Program-made: the position numbers and the translations under genes
NCBI GenBank assembly: GCA_001695595.3
Contig: MBPM02000022.1
Location: 248,001-312,000, forward strand
Origin: Plasmopara viticola
Taxonomy: Eukaryota > Oomycota > Peronosporomycetes > Peronosporales > Peronosporaceae
DNA length: 64,000 bases
Direction: 5' to 3'
Notes under the pieces: model-generated
The model's database searches: none
Seen by the model: the letters and a program-made list of their open reading frames with translations, nothing else
What the model was told of the DNA's origin: nothing
In this document: one piece after another, positions 1-12,400 of the stretch
How positions within the stretch are numbered: position 1 is the first letter of the stretch
How the letters are laid out: the number at the start of each line of letters is the position of its first letter

Positions 1-1842
1 AATGACCATCAAAAGTGGCAACACTACAACTTATTGCTTTCACTGAATAGCTTCGATATTTTGAGTGACTCAAATTGTTTGAATATCTTATGTTCTCTAT
101 GGCTTTATTTAATGACTGGGGGACAAGAAAAAAAATTTGCGGGATGCAAGAGACTGTTACGATTCTATGGGCTCATCCAGAACGACAGAATTGGCTCAAA
201 TTCGTTAACATGAATGATATCCATGCTCCTCAATGAATTCAAAGTCAATCATACTGGCATAACATGCGCGTAGGTTGTCTTCAACCTCATGTAAAAACTA
301 TACAAGATTGATATGATACTCGCGATACGACTCGATATTAGCCATATCTGCCATCAGCTTGTCAATCATGCTCTTAATAGCTTGGCGCGTGATGGCTTCA
401 TTTTCCCGCCACTACAATTGGTAACACCTGGATTGCGAGATAAAACAATCAAATATTGCGTAGCTTAAACAAGATATCATCTTCTGAGTGCGGCTAGCTT
501 TCTATACTTTTAGCTTGTACCATGTCCTACAACGATGGTTATGTAGTCTTACTGTTTGCTCTTCAGTGATGCTTGCTGAAAAGGCGCCAATTACATCACC
601 TTACCCAGGCGGGTCACGATCACCATTACCACAAATTCCTAACGGTCACGTGCGTTTGAGAGATGTCTTGAAGCTACCCAAGACGATTCAATTATAATTA
701 TATTCAATACAGCAATATGGTAGTAAATACTTGAGCATTCCTATCACGCAGCCCCTGAGCTGCAGCTTCACAAAATCGACTGCACTAATCAAAAGGATTG
801 ACTGTTTTTGGAATTGGATTCCTCCGAATCGCTTTTCGGTTCACTCCTATGTTCACCTTGTTGATGTAATTTCGTTGACCAGCAATAGAACGCATGACGA
901 ATCGATCTACACTGTCAACCCGCATCACGACGATAGAAGGGCCAAAATAGTGTTGGGTCATCTCATTAAAGTCTATACCATAAAATTTTGTGGTAATGGC
1001 GAAGCTCGCGCCCACATTTGCGGCGTCAATACGCTACGAAGACAACTTCAACCTGCAAAGTTTGTCTGTAAAGTAAAGGAAAGGTTTAACGGCATAATTC
1101 GTTGATTTTGCGTACAAAACTTAAGCTTTTAATTAGTCGCTATTTGAAGGTGCAGCGGTTATATCCGCCCGTCAATTTACGCACAAGTTGTAGCAATCTT
1201 TCAGTAAAACTAAACTTTCGATTGTCTTAATATTTAGTTTGGCTTTGGACCATCACTTATGGCCCCTAGGTTGTTTGTGTATCAGTGTGGGGAATGATAC
1301 TAATACTATTGTGCTGCGGCAAGTAACGACATCGAACATTTAAGAATTGCCGTCAAGACATCGTCATCTACGATTGCCTAAACTTTTTCCTCGCATATTA
1401 GCTGCAATCGCAGCAGAGATTGCAAATAACAATCGAATTACAATGCTTCGATATCTTCACTTCATTACCTGGCAGCGTAGGCTACGATGATGACAACATT
1501 GCGCCTCAACAATTTTTTAAGGTAGTAAGGTTTAAAGGGTCGTCAATTTTGCAGTAAAGCCAACATGTAATACTACTATACGTCTTGCGCATGCGATTTT
1601 AGCGACAAGAAAACGGTAAAGCTTAAAGTCTTTGCCACAAGTCGATAAGGAAAGAATTATGGATACGGCCAAAGGCAACTTGCCACCAGCACATAGGCTC
1701 CACCATTTTGTCTGGTAGCGAAAATATTCTAAATGAAAGGAAATATGGCGGCACACATATCCAAGACACTGCAATGTTAGCAAGTTGCTCTTCAACTTCA
1801 GCAAGTTGCTCAGGCAGCAACCGAGATCACTTCACTGTTCCA
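1..1842. other. AT-rich intergenic DNA with no supported gene
   Basis: No open frame here begins with ATG and looks like a gene. The longest frames start at TTG or CTG. The minus strand at 785-1015 reads like a worn copia reverse transcriptase, with a YGIDFNE string followed by a degenerate stretch, but it is too short to call as a feature. The rest shows no coding, RNA or repeat structure that I can support. Confidence 0.5.
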
Positions 1843-1864
1843 GCTCATTCTGCATTTTGCGGCA
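1843..1864 (+). promoter_or_regulatory. Oomycete core promoter (Inr plus FPR)
   Basis: GCTCATTCTGCATTTTGC matches the oomycete initiator/flanking promoter region consensus (GCTCATTYYNCAWTTT). Transcription would begin inside the CATT part near 1847, giving a 5' leader of about 65-70 nt before the ATG at 1915. It argues that the gene begins at 1915 and not at the upstream ATG at 1708, which lies before this promoter. Confidence 0.75.
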
Positions 1865-1914
1865 TCGGCGACAAATCAACTTACCATTTCTACATCCAAA
1901 GCAAGAGTAGAAGC

Positions 1915-2583
1915 ATGAAAATCTCAAACATCTTCAACTACAGCATCGTAGCAGTGGCCCTGTTCGCATCAGCAGCTGCCCACAAGACGATCAAGCCATC
2001 CTCATGTAGCAGAGCGCCGTACTACAACAAGGACCTTGGCTGCTGGTCCATCAGTGTCGAGCACGACGCGACCTATTGCATTGATGGTCCAATCTGCAGT
2101 GGCGCTGGCCTCTCTCCAACTGGTTCACGCTGTCCCGTGAAAGGAGATAAAGCAACTGCTGATTGCCACGCAGATATGGTGAGCTACAAAGGTGGCAAAA
2201 AGTGCGTGTTATCCGTAAATTCCATTTGCCAACTGATCCACACGGGTGCATGGGCGTGCGTCATAAGTGAGGACAGCAATCTCACGACCACACACGACTA
2301 CGACGGTAGCAAAGGAGGGAATGACAGTGTCGGTAGCGGGTCAAGCAGTGATTCGTGGGCTCAAGGAAACGGCAGCGCTGCGCACAACGAGACGATTTCG
2401 ATGGCCGTGTCAGGCACGGAAGCGGCCTCTGCTGGCGGCGTATCGGCGGGCGTGATCGCTTCGATTGCTGCTGCGGCTGCAGCTGTTGCAGCCATTGCAG
2501 GCGTGTCCATCTATCGTCAGCGCACCACGCAAGTGCGCAAGGAGAGGGACGAGAATACCGTGGTGGAGGTCGTGACGCCCTAA
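1915..2583 (+). CDS. Secreted cysteine-rich, single-pass membrane-anchored protein, function unknown
   Basis: A 222-residue protein. It begins with a clear signal peptide (residues 1-22, MKISNIFNYS then a hydrophobic run ending ASAAAH). An ectodomain of about 100 residues with some twelve cysteines follows. Next comes a Ser/Gly/Asn-rich linker with NxT/S sites that looks heavily glycosylated, then a small-residue transmembrane helix (about 178-200) and a short basic then acidic cytoplasmic tail. I chose the ATG at 1915 because the frame upstream is low-complexity and the core promoter lies at 1843. Small cell-surface proteins of this layout are common in oomycete genomes. There is no RXLR or LxLFLAK motif, so it is not a canonical host-translocated effector. 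An AATAAA lies 45 bp after the stop. Surface display is inferred; the biochemical role is unknown. Confidence 0.8.
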   Translation: MKISNIFNYSIVAVALFASAAAHKTIKPSSCSRAPYYNKDLGCWSISVEHDATYCIDGPICSGAGLSPTGSRCPVKGDKATADCHADMVSYKGGKKCVLSVNSICQLIHTGAWACVISEDSNLTTTHDYDGSKGGNDSVGSGSSSDSWAQGNGSAAHNETISMAVSGTEAASAGGVSAGVIASIAAAAAAVAAIAGVSIYRQRTTQVRKERDENTVVEVVTP

Positions 2584-2627
2584 AGCAGCAATGAACCAGA
2601 GTCGGGATGGCTTTTTACTTTTTATTC

Positions 2628-2633
2628 AATAAA
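2628..2633 (+). terminator. Possible polyadenylation signal AATAAA
   Basis: AATAAA lies 45 nt after the stop of the secreted protein gene, just after a T-rich tract. Oomycete genes do not always use a strict AATAAA, so this is suggestive only. Confidence 0.4.
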
Positions 2634-2639
2634 ATTAGC

Positions 2640-5600
2640 GTTTTTGCTATAAAGTTTGAAAGGTATGACGTAATTCTTTTCCACCGAAAATTATACATTA
2701 CATAGGACAGGATATGCAAAGCATCAAAGGCTGAAAGCGTCGTCAAGAAAGGTAATCAATTGCAATGCAGCTTGCGACGACGATCGACACCGAAAACACG
2801 TTGATGTATTTATGAGCAGTGAGATATTGTCAAAAGGCAATGGCTATGACGCTGGATCAATGAGGCCGCGCTACCGCGTGCCGAGATCAAGAGATGACTT
2901 ACTCTCCTATTCATCAGTAACGGCATATCGGTCTTTACGCTTAATCCGCCATTGAACAAGACAATTTTGAGCGCCATTTGTCTGGCATACAGAGTAGTAT
3001 CCATGATAGCATAAACGACTGCCCGACGCACTTTTGCGGCAAAAAAGTCTTCTACCGTCAAGCGTGAATCGATAAAGGTCCTTCCCTTAACTATCGGTTC
3101 TTTACGAGGCATTGTTGCGTGCACTAAAGTATTCCTAAAGAAGGTAATGCTCCCAAGTCTAGCTAAATCTGGTACGATAAAGGTGTGATCTAACAGCAGC
3201 CTCTAAATAAATACTGTTCTTCCGAATCAGTCGCTCTACAACTTTCTATTCGTTTTATGTTTTGCGAATAATACAGGAAATTTAGGACAACTTGTAAGTC
3301 TAATTTTACGATGGATGATAATAGTTATTTGTTTGGTTGTGCACGACATAAGCTGCTGCCACTTCGACCGTGGTATATCAACCCTAGATCGGCTAAGGTC
3401 GGAGGGTAGTCGGTACAAATTTGCTTGTCAAGCAGGTTTTGACGTCGAGTAATACACCAAAGTAGCTATACGCGTGTTGCTATACTATATGTAGCACACG
3501 TAATGTGATGGACCACTGCAATGCTACATAAAACGAGACCGAATAGGTTTCAATCGTTTTGCCATACAATAAATTATCGAGAGTGCCTGGCTGCAACACT
3601 TCCATGTGGTCTGGCTAATGCTACCGACATTCTTCGAATTGGCTTCAAAAGTGTATTAGAATTAAGCATTTACAAAGGTCTTGAGAACTTGTTGCATGTA
3701 TTCACCTCGTGAGAACATCACTATTACTCTATGAGCAAGAGCTCGCACTTATGAGTCAGGTGAAGCCACCTAACGATATACTCTTTTGTTATCATTAATG
3801 CGCTCACAATCATATTGCAATCGATACTTTTGCGGCGTCTCGTACCCAGGTTCAGTTCGTACAGCCCTCAGGCTGTTCGGTATAGTAGAATGTATTGTAT
3901 CATAGAATGTATTAGATCATTTATTCTTCGTGTATTTACAAGTAAAATGAGTTGCTCATACACCGCACAATTCACTCTTTAATTTTCTTGAAAAGTGTCA
4001 ACTACCTAAGACATACCCTTGTTAATTACTCGTTACCATTTTCCGCCCGTGTTTTACAGTCAAATTCGTGTCGAATTCCATGTTCCACATTATGTGAAGT
4101 CATGGTGCTTGACGTAGGCTTGAGCTGAATGACCAAAGAGCAAAGATAGATGTGAAACTTGTTGATTGAGTAACCGCTCCTTCACTATTTTTTCTTTCTT
4201 TTGCCAAGATGTTGATTTACTCTACACCACTGCATCTGCCCCTTTAGTTATATTCTTTGCCAAGTTTACGATCCAAAAGGACTTCTCCAATTAAGACCAA
4301 AATTTTGTTGTCAGTCTCATCGTTTTGCTTTTAAGAGCATCCAGTGCGAGGAGTTAGCACAAGTTGGCTAATATGTTACTCGCGATTTATTGTGTATGGA
4401 GTGTATGCGCCTCATTTCGCAGGCTCTATCACATTGGTTGCTTTTGACCATCTGTCGCTTATGTACGTTTCTCGTGAAATGAAGTCTCCTTTTTTCTGTT
4501 TTGCTCGAGTCTGAGCTCAATTGTGACGGCTTACTCTTGTCGAGTTAAGCATATGCCTAATACTTTAATTTTAGCCATGCCGATAGTGCAAGTTTTTTGC
4601 GTGGATGCAAAGAGAAGCCGACCAAATATAGCTACTATTACGTAATCTTCGATCCCTGTCCCACATGTGTACATTGTTACATTGTCAATACCACAAAAAT
4701 ACCCACAGCATCTACCTAAGATGTTATTCAGAAGTATAAATTTCGTCTGGAGTGTAAACACTAGTCCACTCAATTCCTTAGTCTAATGTCGTAAAATACG
4801 ATTAAAATAGTTTTTTTGTACTCTGCTAATTTCACTCCATATTAAGAATTTTAAGAACATGGCTTTATCGAGGAACAGCATCAAGAAGGCGAAATGAATA
4901 TGGGCCATGTGTATCGGTACAAAGGAAAAAAAAGTCCTTCATTTCAATGCAAATAATGAGGAGAAGAATACCTGTTTCGTATGGTGGAACATTTCTCGGA
5001 GAACTTTTTACAATCTAATGATTTTTGAAAAAGCCCATATTCCTTGATAGTTGTCAATGCTAATATGCACCGACCTCACAGCAAGTTAAGGATAGCTGAT
5101 GGCAAGTTAAGGATAGCTGATGACTCGATTACCGAAACAAAGACCAAACTTAATTTTGCCTAATGCATGGACCTTCACGACCAATAATATCATTACGACA
5201 TTGGACTTGTAAATAGATAAAAAGAAATAAAGTGGAATCTATGCGTTTGTTTTTACGCACTTTGTCTGACTATCTAAGGACCTAAAGACGATTAATTAAT
5301 GTCCGGTGTTGAGAAGTGTTCAAGTCCAGCTCTTTCTCGGCTTTCAAAATGGGTTTCTGGTTGCCATGTTTTAAATTTACGATGTCTCAAGTATCATTCT
5401 GGTATTCATCGCTATGCCCCCAGAAAATGTCGTTACATCAGTATTTTTAGAGCACGTAATTTATGAGACCAACTCTGCCTACAATTACATTTCACATGGC
5501 AAATGATCCCTTTAGGACCGGTAATCTAATCAGCAATTCTGACCAAGTCACCTTCAATCTGATACAAGGCGGCTCAAGAACGTTCCTAGGCCCAAACCTC

Positions 5601-5675
5601 TCTATGCGTATGGCTGATGAAGCAAAAGAAGCAAATTTGGCACTTTGGATTCTCAAACCTTTCTTCACTTTGACA
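2640..5675. other. AT-rich intergenic DNA
   Basis: No ATG-initiated frame of gene-like composition. The minus strand at 4531-4773 resembles a degraded copia reverse transcriptase around the catalytic strand (an LLFASTQKT string after the position where YVDD would stand), but it is too eroded to annotate firmly. One 21-bp perfect tandem duplication lies at 5081. Confidence 0.5.
5081..5122. repeat. Two perfect 21-bp tandem copies
   Basis: The unit GCAAGTTAAGGATAGCTGATG occurs at 5081-5101 and again, identical, at 5102-5122. No third copy is seen. Confidence 0.9.
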
Positions 5676-5978
5676 ATGGCCGCCTTCGTGCTCTCCTTTT
5701 GCAGTTTGATCGTGACGTTGCTCTCTCCAGCTGTTGCTGCCAGCGCCAGCCATCGCACCGACTCGTCGCGATCGTTCAATGGCGGAGGTCACGTCGCTAT
5801 GATTGTGGGCGTAGCGGCCGTAGCGGTCGTAATCATCGTTCTTGTCAAAGTTCGGCTATCCAGCAATGGATCAAATCCCAAACACCTCGACCTGCACGAA
5901 GTCATCGTCTCGCCCAACCGGCCAAGTGCGCAGTCCATTTTAGACACCAAACAGTTTGTCTATACGGCGCATATTTAA
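5676..5978 (+). CDS. Small secretory or membrane protein, hypothetical
   Basis: A 100-residue reading from the ATG at 5676. It starts with a strong signal peptide or first membrane segment (MAAFVLSFCSLIVTLLS, ending AVAAS). After about 20 polar residues comes a second very hydrophobic segment (about 42-58, VAMIVGVAAVAVVIIVLV), then a polar tail ending AHI. The frame is open back to 5463 and could give 171 residues, but the extra N-terminal part has no recognisable features. The shorter form gives a sensible signal peptide, and a TTTCTTCACTTT string resembling the tail of the oomycete Inr lies just upstream. I do not recognise a family. Composition and hydropathy support a real protein; there is no homology evidence. 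Confidence 0.5.
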   Translation: MAAFVLSFCSLIVTLLSPAVAASASHRTDSSRSFNGGGHVAMIVGVAAVAVVIIVLVKVRLSSNGSNPKHLDLHEVIVSPNRPSAQSILDTKQFVYTAHI

Positions 5979-6443
5979 TAACAATGAAGTCTAGTGAGTA
6001 AGATATGCGACCGAAAGATCCTCGAGCAGGATACTATTTACTACGAACGAATCTCGTGGGCGGCCTCTAATACACACAATCTTTAGAGTCCTAAAAACTA
6101 ATTGTAACTTTTCCTTTACTATGCCCTGAGAAAATCATGAGTACACTCATACGACATTGCAGGTTAAGATCATGGATTTTATGATTGCAATTTCTTAGGA
6201 TATCTCTGCGACACAAAAATCGAAGAAACGCGATAAATCAAATCTGTCCTTCTCGTTTCATTCCTCATAAGTGATGTGCAGGCATCTCAATCCATAAATC
6301 TCGCAGACTAAATTCTCATTTGAGGTCAGAGCTTAGCTGACCTTCCAAACCGCAAATCAGAAAATCTAATGGCGCCAATAGTATTCCAGTTTTACGATTA
6401 TTACCACGTATTCTCAGCGTGTAGCAAGTGCTATTACTACGTT
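5979..6443. other. Intergenic DNA between two genes
   Basis: No gene recognised. It lies 3' of both neighbouring genes (plus-strand small protein and minus-strand adhesin), so it is a shared terminator region. Confidence 0.4.
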
Positions 6444-6491
6444 CATCACGACATAGTACTACTACCTCATCACGACATAGTACTACTACCC
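6444..6491. repeat. Two 24-bp tandem copies directly after the adhesin stop codon
   Basis: The unit beginning CATCACGACATAGTACTACT is present twice (6444-6467 and 6468-6491). It abuts the TGA stop of the minus-strand adhesin at 6492-6494, so it would lie at the start of that gene's 3' untranslated region. Confidence 0.85.
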
Positions 6492-9400
6492 TCACACGTA
6501 CAAGGCCTGCGTGTGTCCTTCAAACGCTTGAGCTTCCAGCCCCTGCATGTCATTGCCAAGGAGTTTGTACGCACTCGAAGGCGGCGAGTAATCGTTCGTC
6601 GAGTTACTATACACACACTCGCGCGTTTCCAACACGGGGGGACACGTCGAGACGCCAGTCGTGTACGGATCGTCCACGAGGCTTCGCGTCCGCGTTTGCA
6701 ACCCGTAGCTGTCGCAGCCCGTCGTCCAGTTCGACCACGGTCCCATTGTACACGTCAATCCCGTACACGACGCGGTCTCGGAGAGGGCTGGACACGCTGC
6801 CCCGCCGTTCACTGCGGCCGTGACGACCTTGCGCGTCCGTGAACGGGTGCCCGTCTTGCTCGCACACTTGGACCAGTCGGACCAAGCGCTGACGGTACAA
6901 TTGACTGCCTTTGGTACCTTGCAAGCCGACGTCTCGGTCAAGCAAGGACACTCGAGGCCTCCGTTCATGGGCTCGACCGTCACCTTGCGAGAACGAATCG
7001 ACTGCAACGTCGTTGGGTTACACGCCGACCACGCGGTCCACGTCCCGACCTGGCAATTGATGGGGTCGCACGGTGTCGTGTCGTTCAGAGACGCACACGC
7101 GGCGCCACCGTACAGTGGACTCATCGTCACGGTCCGAGTCCGCGTCTTGAGTCCAGTCGACGCGTTGCAGGCGCCAAAAGCGCTCCAGTCGCTCAATTTA
7201 CAGTCGACGGGGTCGCAGAACCCCTGCTCCGTTGTGCCCGGACACGCACTCCCGCCGTACAACGGCGTCACCTTGACCGTCCGCTTTCTAGTCTTGCTGC
7301 CCGTCACGGGGTCGCACGTCGACCAGGGGCCGTAGTCGTTCATGACACAGTCCACACGGTCACAAGGCCCCGCGTCTGTCGTGTCGGGACACGTTGCCCC
7401 GCCGTACTTGTCCGGCTGCAAAATGTCTCGACGGCGCGCTTTCATGCCCGTACTCGCGTCACAGAGTCCCCACGCGCTCCAGTCGCTCACGATACAGTTC
7501 ACAGGGTCACACGTGGCGTTCTGGAGCAGGTCTGGACACGGGAGACCGCCGTACAGGGAGGCTACAGTCATCAATCGCGAGCGCGTCTTGACCCCTGCAA
7601 CGTCATTGCACGGCCCGTATCCGCTCCAGTCGCCGACCTGGCAGTTGATCGGCGTCGCCGTCTCGGAACCCGTGGTCACGTCGCACGCCACGCCGCCGCG
7701 AACGGCTGGCTGAAGCACCTTCCGGACGCGTGTACGGACTCCCGTGACGGGATTATAGTCACTCCACGGTCCCCACGCGTCCAACACACAATCGACGGGA
7801 GGACACGCTGCCGTTTCCGTTTGGGCCGCACAAGCCGTGCCGCCGTACAGCGCGGTCTGAGTGATTTGTCGCGTGCGACTCGTCGTGGCGTCTGCATCCG
7901 TGCACAGGGTCCAGTCGCTAAAGGGCCCAAGTTTACACGGCACGGGGTCGCACGGCGCCGTCTGGGTGAGATCCGGGCATTTGCAGCCACCGTAGAGATC
8001 GCCTTGTTTGACTGTCCTGACTCGCGATTTCTTGCCCGTGGTCGCGTCACACGCTCCCCAGTCGTCCCACTCGTTCACGGTGCAGTCAACTGGATCACAC
8101 GCCTTGGTCTGAATGGTCTCGGGACAAGCTCTTCCACCGTAGAGTGCAGGCTGAAGCACGGGACGCGTCAACTTACGAAGTCCAGAGATCGGGTCGCACA
8201 ACGACCAGGTCGCGTCCCATTCTCCCACGGCACAATTGACTGGATCACAGCCCACAATGTCTTCGAGGGCAGGACATGCGGCGCCACCGTATTGTGCACG
8301 CTGCGTGACGCTGCGTTTCCGCGTCTTCTTTCCACAACTTGCATCACAAGTGGACCAAGCACTCCACTCACTGACAATGCAGTTGATTGCCCCACACGGG
8401 ACTTCTTCACGCGTTGCTCCACATGATGTGCCTCCATAGAGAGCTGGCTGTACCACTGAGCGCGTCCGCACCGAGCTCTTGTCGCTGCCGTCAGCCTTGC
8501 ATAGACTCCAGTCCGACCACGCGCCCATGACACAGTTCACGGGGTCACACGGTGCAGCTTCTTTCAAGGCAGGACACGCGGCTCCGCCGTACTTGGGCTG
8601 CGTCGTCACTGCGCGTCTGTGCGTCTTCGTTTGCGTTGCAGCATCACATGGGTCCCATGGATCCCAGGGACTCACAACACAGTGAATGGGATCGCACAGC
8701 AAATCATTGGTGAGATCTGGACACGCCGCGCCACCGTACAGCGGCTTTGTCGTGATCGCGCGCGACTTTGTCTTTTTAAACGTCACGGCATCACAAGCGC
8801 CATAGTCGCTCCAGTCTCCGACCTTGCAATCCACGGGATCACACGCGATCGTTCCGCTTAGAGCAGGACATTCGGCGCCACCGTGTCGCATGATTTGTGT
8901 GGCCGACCGGGTGCGTGTACGCAGACCCGTAGTCGCATCACACGAGCCGTAGTCACTCCAGGGCCCTACTTCACAGTTGATTGGAGGACACGTCACGTCC
9001 TGGCTGAGATCGGGACACGGGGTGCCGTCGTACAGAGGTTTCTGGGTAACATTCCGACTCCGATGTTGCTGAGGGTCGTCCGTATCACACGAAGTCCATG
9101 CCGACCACTCGCTCACGGTACAGGACACGGGATCGCACTTTTTCTCCTGGATCAGTGCTGGACACGCCAACCCGCCGTACAGCGGCTCTTGAGTCACTGT
9201 TCGCGTCTGCTTTCGCAAGCCAGTCACGGCATTGCACTCGCTCCAGTCACTCCAAGCAGACACGGCGCAATTCACGGGCTCACACGGCGCTTCCGACACG
9301 AGGGCGGGACAGGCCGCACCGCCGTACAGTGGCTGTTGCACGACCGACCGTTGCTTGTAGCGCTTGCCACACGTCCGATCGCACGCGCCCCAGTCTCCCC

Positions 9401-12400
9401 AGTCTTTGTCGACCACGCAATCGACTGGATCGCAAGGGGCGAGGTCTTGGAGGGCATCACACGCTGTTCCATTGCGCTGGGGCACGCGCGTCACGAGACG
9501 CAAGCGCGCCTTGGTACCAGTTTTCGCATCACACCCTTGCCACGAACCCCAAGGTCCGACCTCGCAGTTGACTGGAGGACACGCACGGGACTGGGCCGTC
9601 ACGTCGCACGCGGCGCCACCTCGAACCGCGTCCTGTACGATCGATCGCTCTCGAGTTTGAGTCGGCGTGTAGTCTGTACACTCGCTCCAGTCGGTCCAGT
9701 CCGTGAGGACACAGTCAATCGACGGACAGTCCACGCTCTCAACTTGCCACGGACACTCGGCGCCACCGAACGCCGCCGGCACGAGCACGTCACGAGAGCG
9801 CTTGGATGTCGCGTCCGTCAAGCCACAGATGGACCAGTCGGACCAATTGCCGAGCAAACAATCGACTGGGGGACACACTAGGGTGTCGGTGAGCTCAGGA
9901 CACGCCGTGCCTCCCCGAACGGCCGGTTGGAAGACCGTTCGATTGCGCGTCTGGACGTACGTATCGGGGTCGCAGTCACTCCAGCCGCTCCAGTCGCTCA
10001 CCGTGCAATTAATGGCCTCGCACGGCTGTTCCTCTTTCAAAACTGGGCAAACTAGAGTAGCAACAAGCGCGTCGTCGTCCGAGTTGCCACAGGTGGAGGG
10101 GGGCGGTGGTTGCTGGACCACGTCTCGTGTGCGGGAGCGCGTGGCTGTGTCGACTGTACAGACGGACCAGTCGCTCCAGTCGGTCACTACGCACTTTTGA
10201 CAGCTGCGCGTCTGCGTGAGCGGCGGACAAGCGGTGCCGTTGTTTGCAGGCTGGACACGAATCGTCCGGTTTCTCGCTTGGAGACCCGTGACGGGGTCAC
10301 AGTCGCCATAGAGGCCCCATGCCGACACGCCACAGTTGACAGCGGCACACTGCGTCGTCTCTTCCAGAGGAGGGCAGGCCTTTCCTCCACCACGGGGTGA
10401 CGTGGCAATGGTCCGCGTGCGTTTGCGGTTCCCACTGGCGTCACAGTCGCCGAACAAGGACCATCCGTTGACTTTACAGTCGCGTGGAGGACACGCGTCT
10501 GCCGTAGTCAGTGCTGGACACGCCTTGCCGTTCCCCTTGGGCTGAACGACGATCGATCGAGTTTTCGTCCGCGTCCACGTGGCCTCATCACACGCCGTGT
10601 AGTCGCCCCAGCACGACACTTGACAGTCGACATCCAGCTTGCACGGTTTGGTATCAGATAAAGTCGGGCACCTCTTGCCACCGTCTGGAGCTTTCAAGAC
10701 AGTGCGTGTGCGGATTTTCGTGCCCGTCTTTGCGTCGCACGCACTCCAGTCACTCCAGTCGTCTACCTGGCAGTCGACAGGGGTACAGCTTTGCGTATCC
10801 TTGAGCAACGGGCACGCTGCACCCTTGCCGCACCGCGGAGTCACCACCTGACGCGTGCGCGACCGCAGAAACTTGAGGCTCGAACAGTTTCCCCACGCGC
10901 CCCAGTCGCCAACTTGGCAATCGACGCTCGGTCGGCAGCTTCGCGTTTGCTGGAGATCCGGACACGTGCGTCCATTGGGACCGGCGATTTGCGTCACGTT
11001 GCGAGTGCGTCGTTGGGTATTGGACGCTGGGTCGCACGCTGAGTAGTCGGACCACTCGCTGACCTTACAGTCTACCCGTTTGGGGCAGCACGGCAATGAG
11101 CCCTGGAGAGCTGGACAAGACCTGCCGCCGTTCTGAGCCGGCGTCAGGATTGATCGGTTGTGTACGCGGACCAACTGCGTCGGATCACACACGCCCCAAT
11201 CACTCCAGTCCGTCACAATGCAATCGACTTTTGGCACGTTGCGCTCTTCCATGAGTGGAGGACACGCAGCGCCTCCGTCGGGCTGCTGCAGCACAGTACG
11301 AAACCGACGCTCTTTTCCATTGCTACTGCTGTTGCCGCTGTTGGCACACGATGTGAATGGTGACCAAGAGCTGACGACACAGTCTGCTAGCTCACACGCC
11401 GTGGCTTCGACAAGACTCGGACAGCTGATGCCTCCAAAGTTGGCGAGACTTATAATGGACCGCCGACGCGTTCGCGTCTTGGTCACCGCGTCGCAGCCAC
11501 TCCACGACGTCCAGTTGCTCACCTTGCAGTCCACTGGCTGGCACGCTTCTTCTTGGATGAGATCGGGACAGTCGGCTCCTCCAAAGGCACACGGCGTCGT
11601 GACTGTCCGTTGACGAAGGCGCTTTCCAGTGACGAGTGAGCAATCACTCCACGTGCCCCAGTTGCTGACTTGGCACGGGATCGGCGCGCACGCCACGGCT
11701 TCAATCAGCGCGGGACAGGCCGCGCCCCCGTCGAGGGGGTTTGTCACCACGATACGAGAGCGCGAACGCTGCTTGGTCGCTATGTTACAAGCCGAGAAAG
11801 GCCCCCACTCGCCAACTACACAGTCGACTTTCTTGACTGGCACAATCTCTTCCAGCGGCGGACACGCTTGTCCACCGTCAGCGTCGCGCAACACGGTACG
11901 TCGACGGCATTTCGTGTCACCACGGAGCTCAAAAGGACCCCACGGACTCACTTGACAGTCGATTGGGTTGCAATTTTGCTGATCGACGAGGGGGGGGCAC
12001 TCCGTACCGCCGTACTTCGCCGTCGTTTGCACGGTCCGCGTGCGTTGGCGGATCTGCGACGCCGAGCACGGCCCCCACGCGGTCCACTCACTGACCTGGC
12101 ACGACACGGGCTCGCACGGCGTCGTATCTTCCAGCACTGGACAGGCAGCGCCGTCTCCGACCGGCTGCTGCGAGATACTTCGCGTCCGCTTCCGCATCAT
12201 CGTCGTCGAGTCACACGCTCCGAACGGGCTCCACGCGCTCACTTGGCAGTCGCCACACGCAACGAGTTCCTCGAGTGGTGGACAAGCCGCTCCTCCGTCT
12301 TTGGCCGCCGTCATGACGTACCGCGTGCGTCGACGCTGTCCCCCTGGAGGGCACGCGCCCGCTCCATTGTCGTCCCAGACCCATCTACTCACGAGACAGT

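Noticed and set aside
1708..1914. An upstream in-frame extension of the secreted protein, giving 291 residues
   Set aside because: It would bury the signal peptide internally and would start before the core promoter at 1843.
2810..3124. 104-codon minus-strand frame
   Set aside because: Begins at GTG, has no recognisable domain and lies in AT-rich DNA where frames of this size occur by chance.
5463..5675. A longer N-terminus for the small membrane protein, giving 171 residues
   Set aside because: The extension has no recognisable feature and hides the signal peptide that begins at 5676. It cannot be fully excluded.
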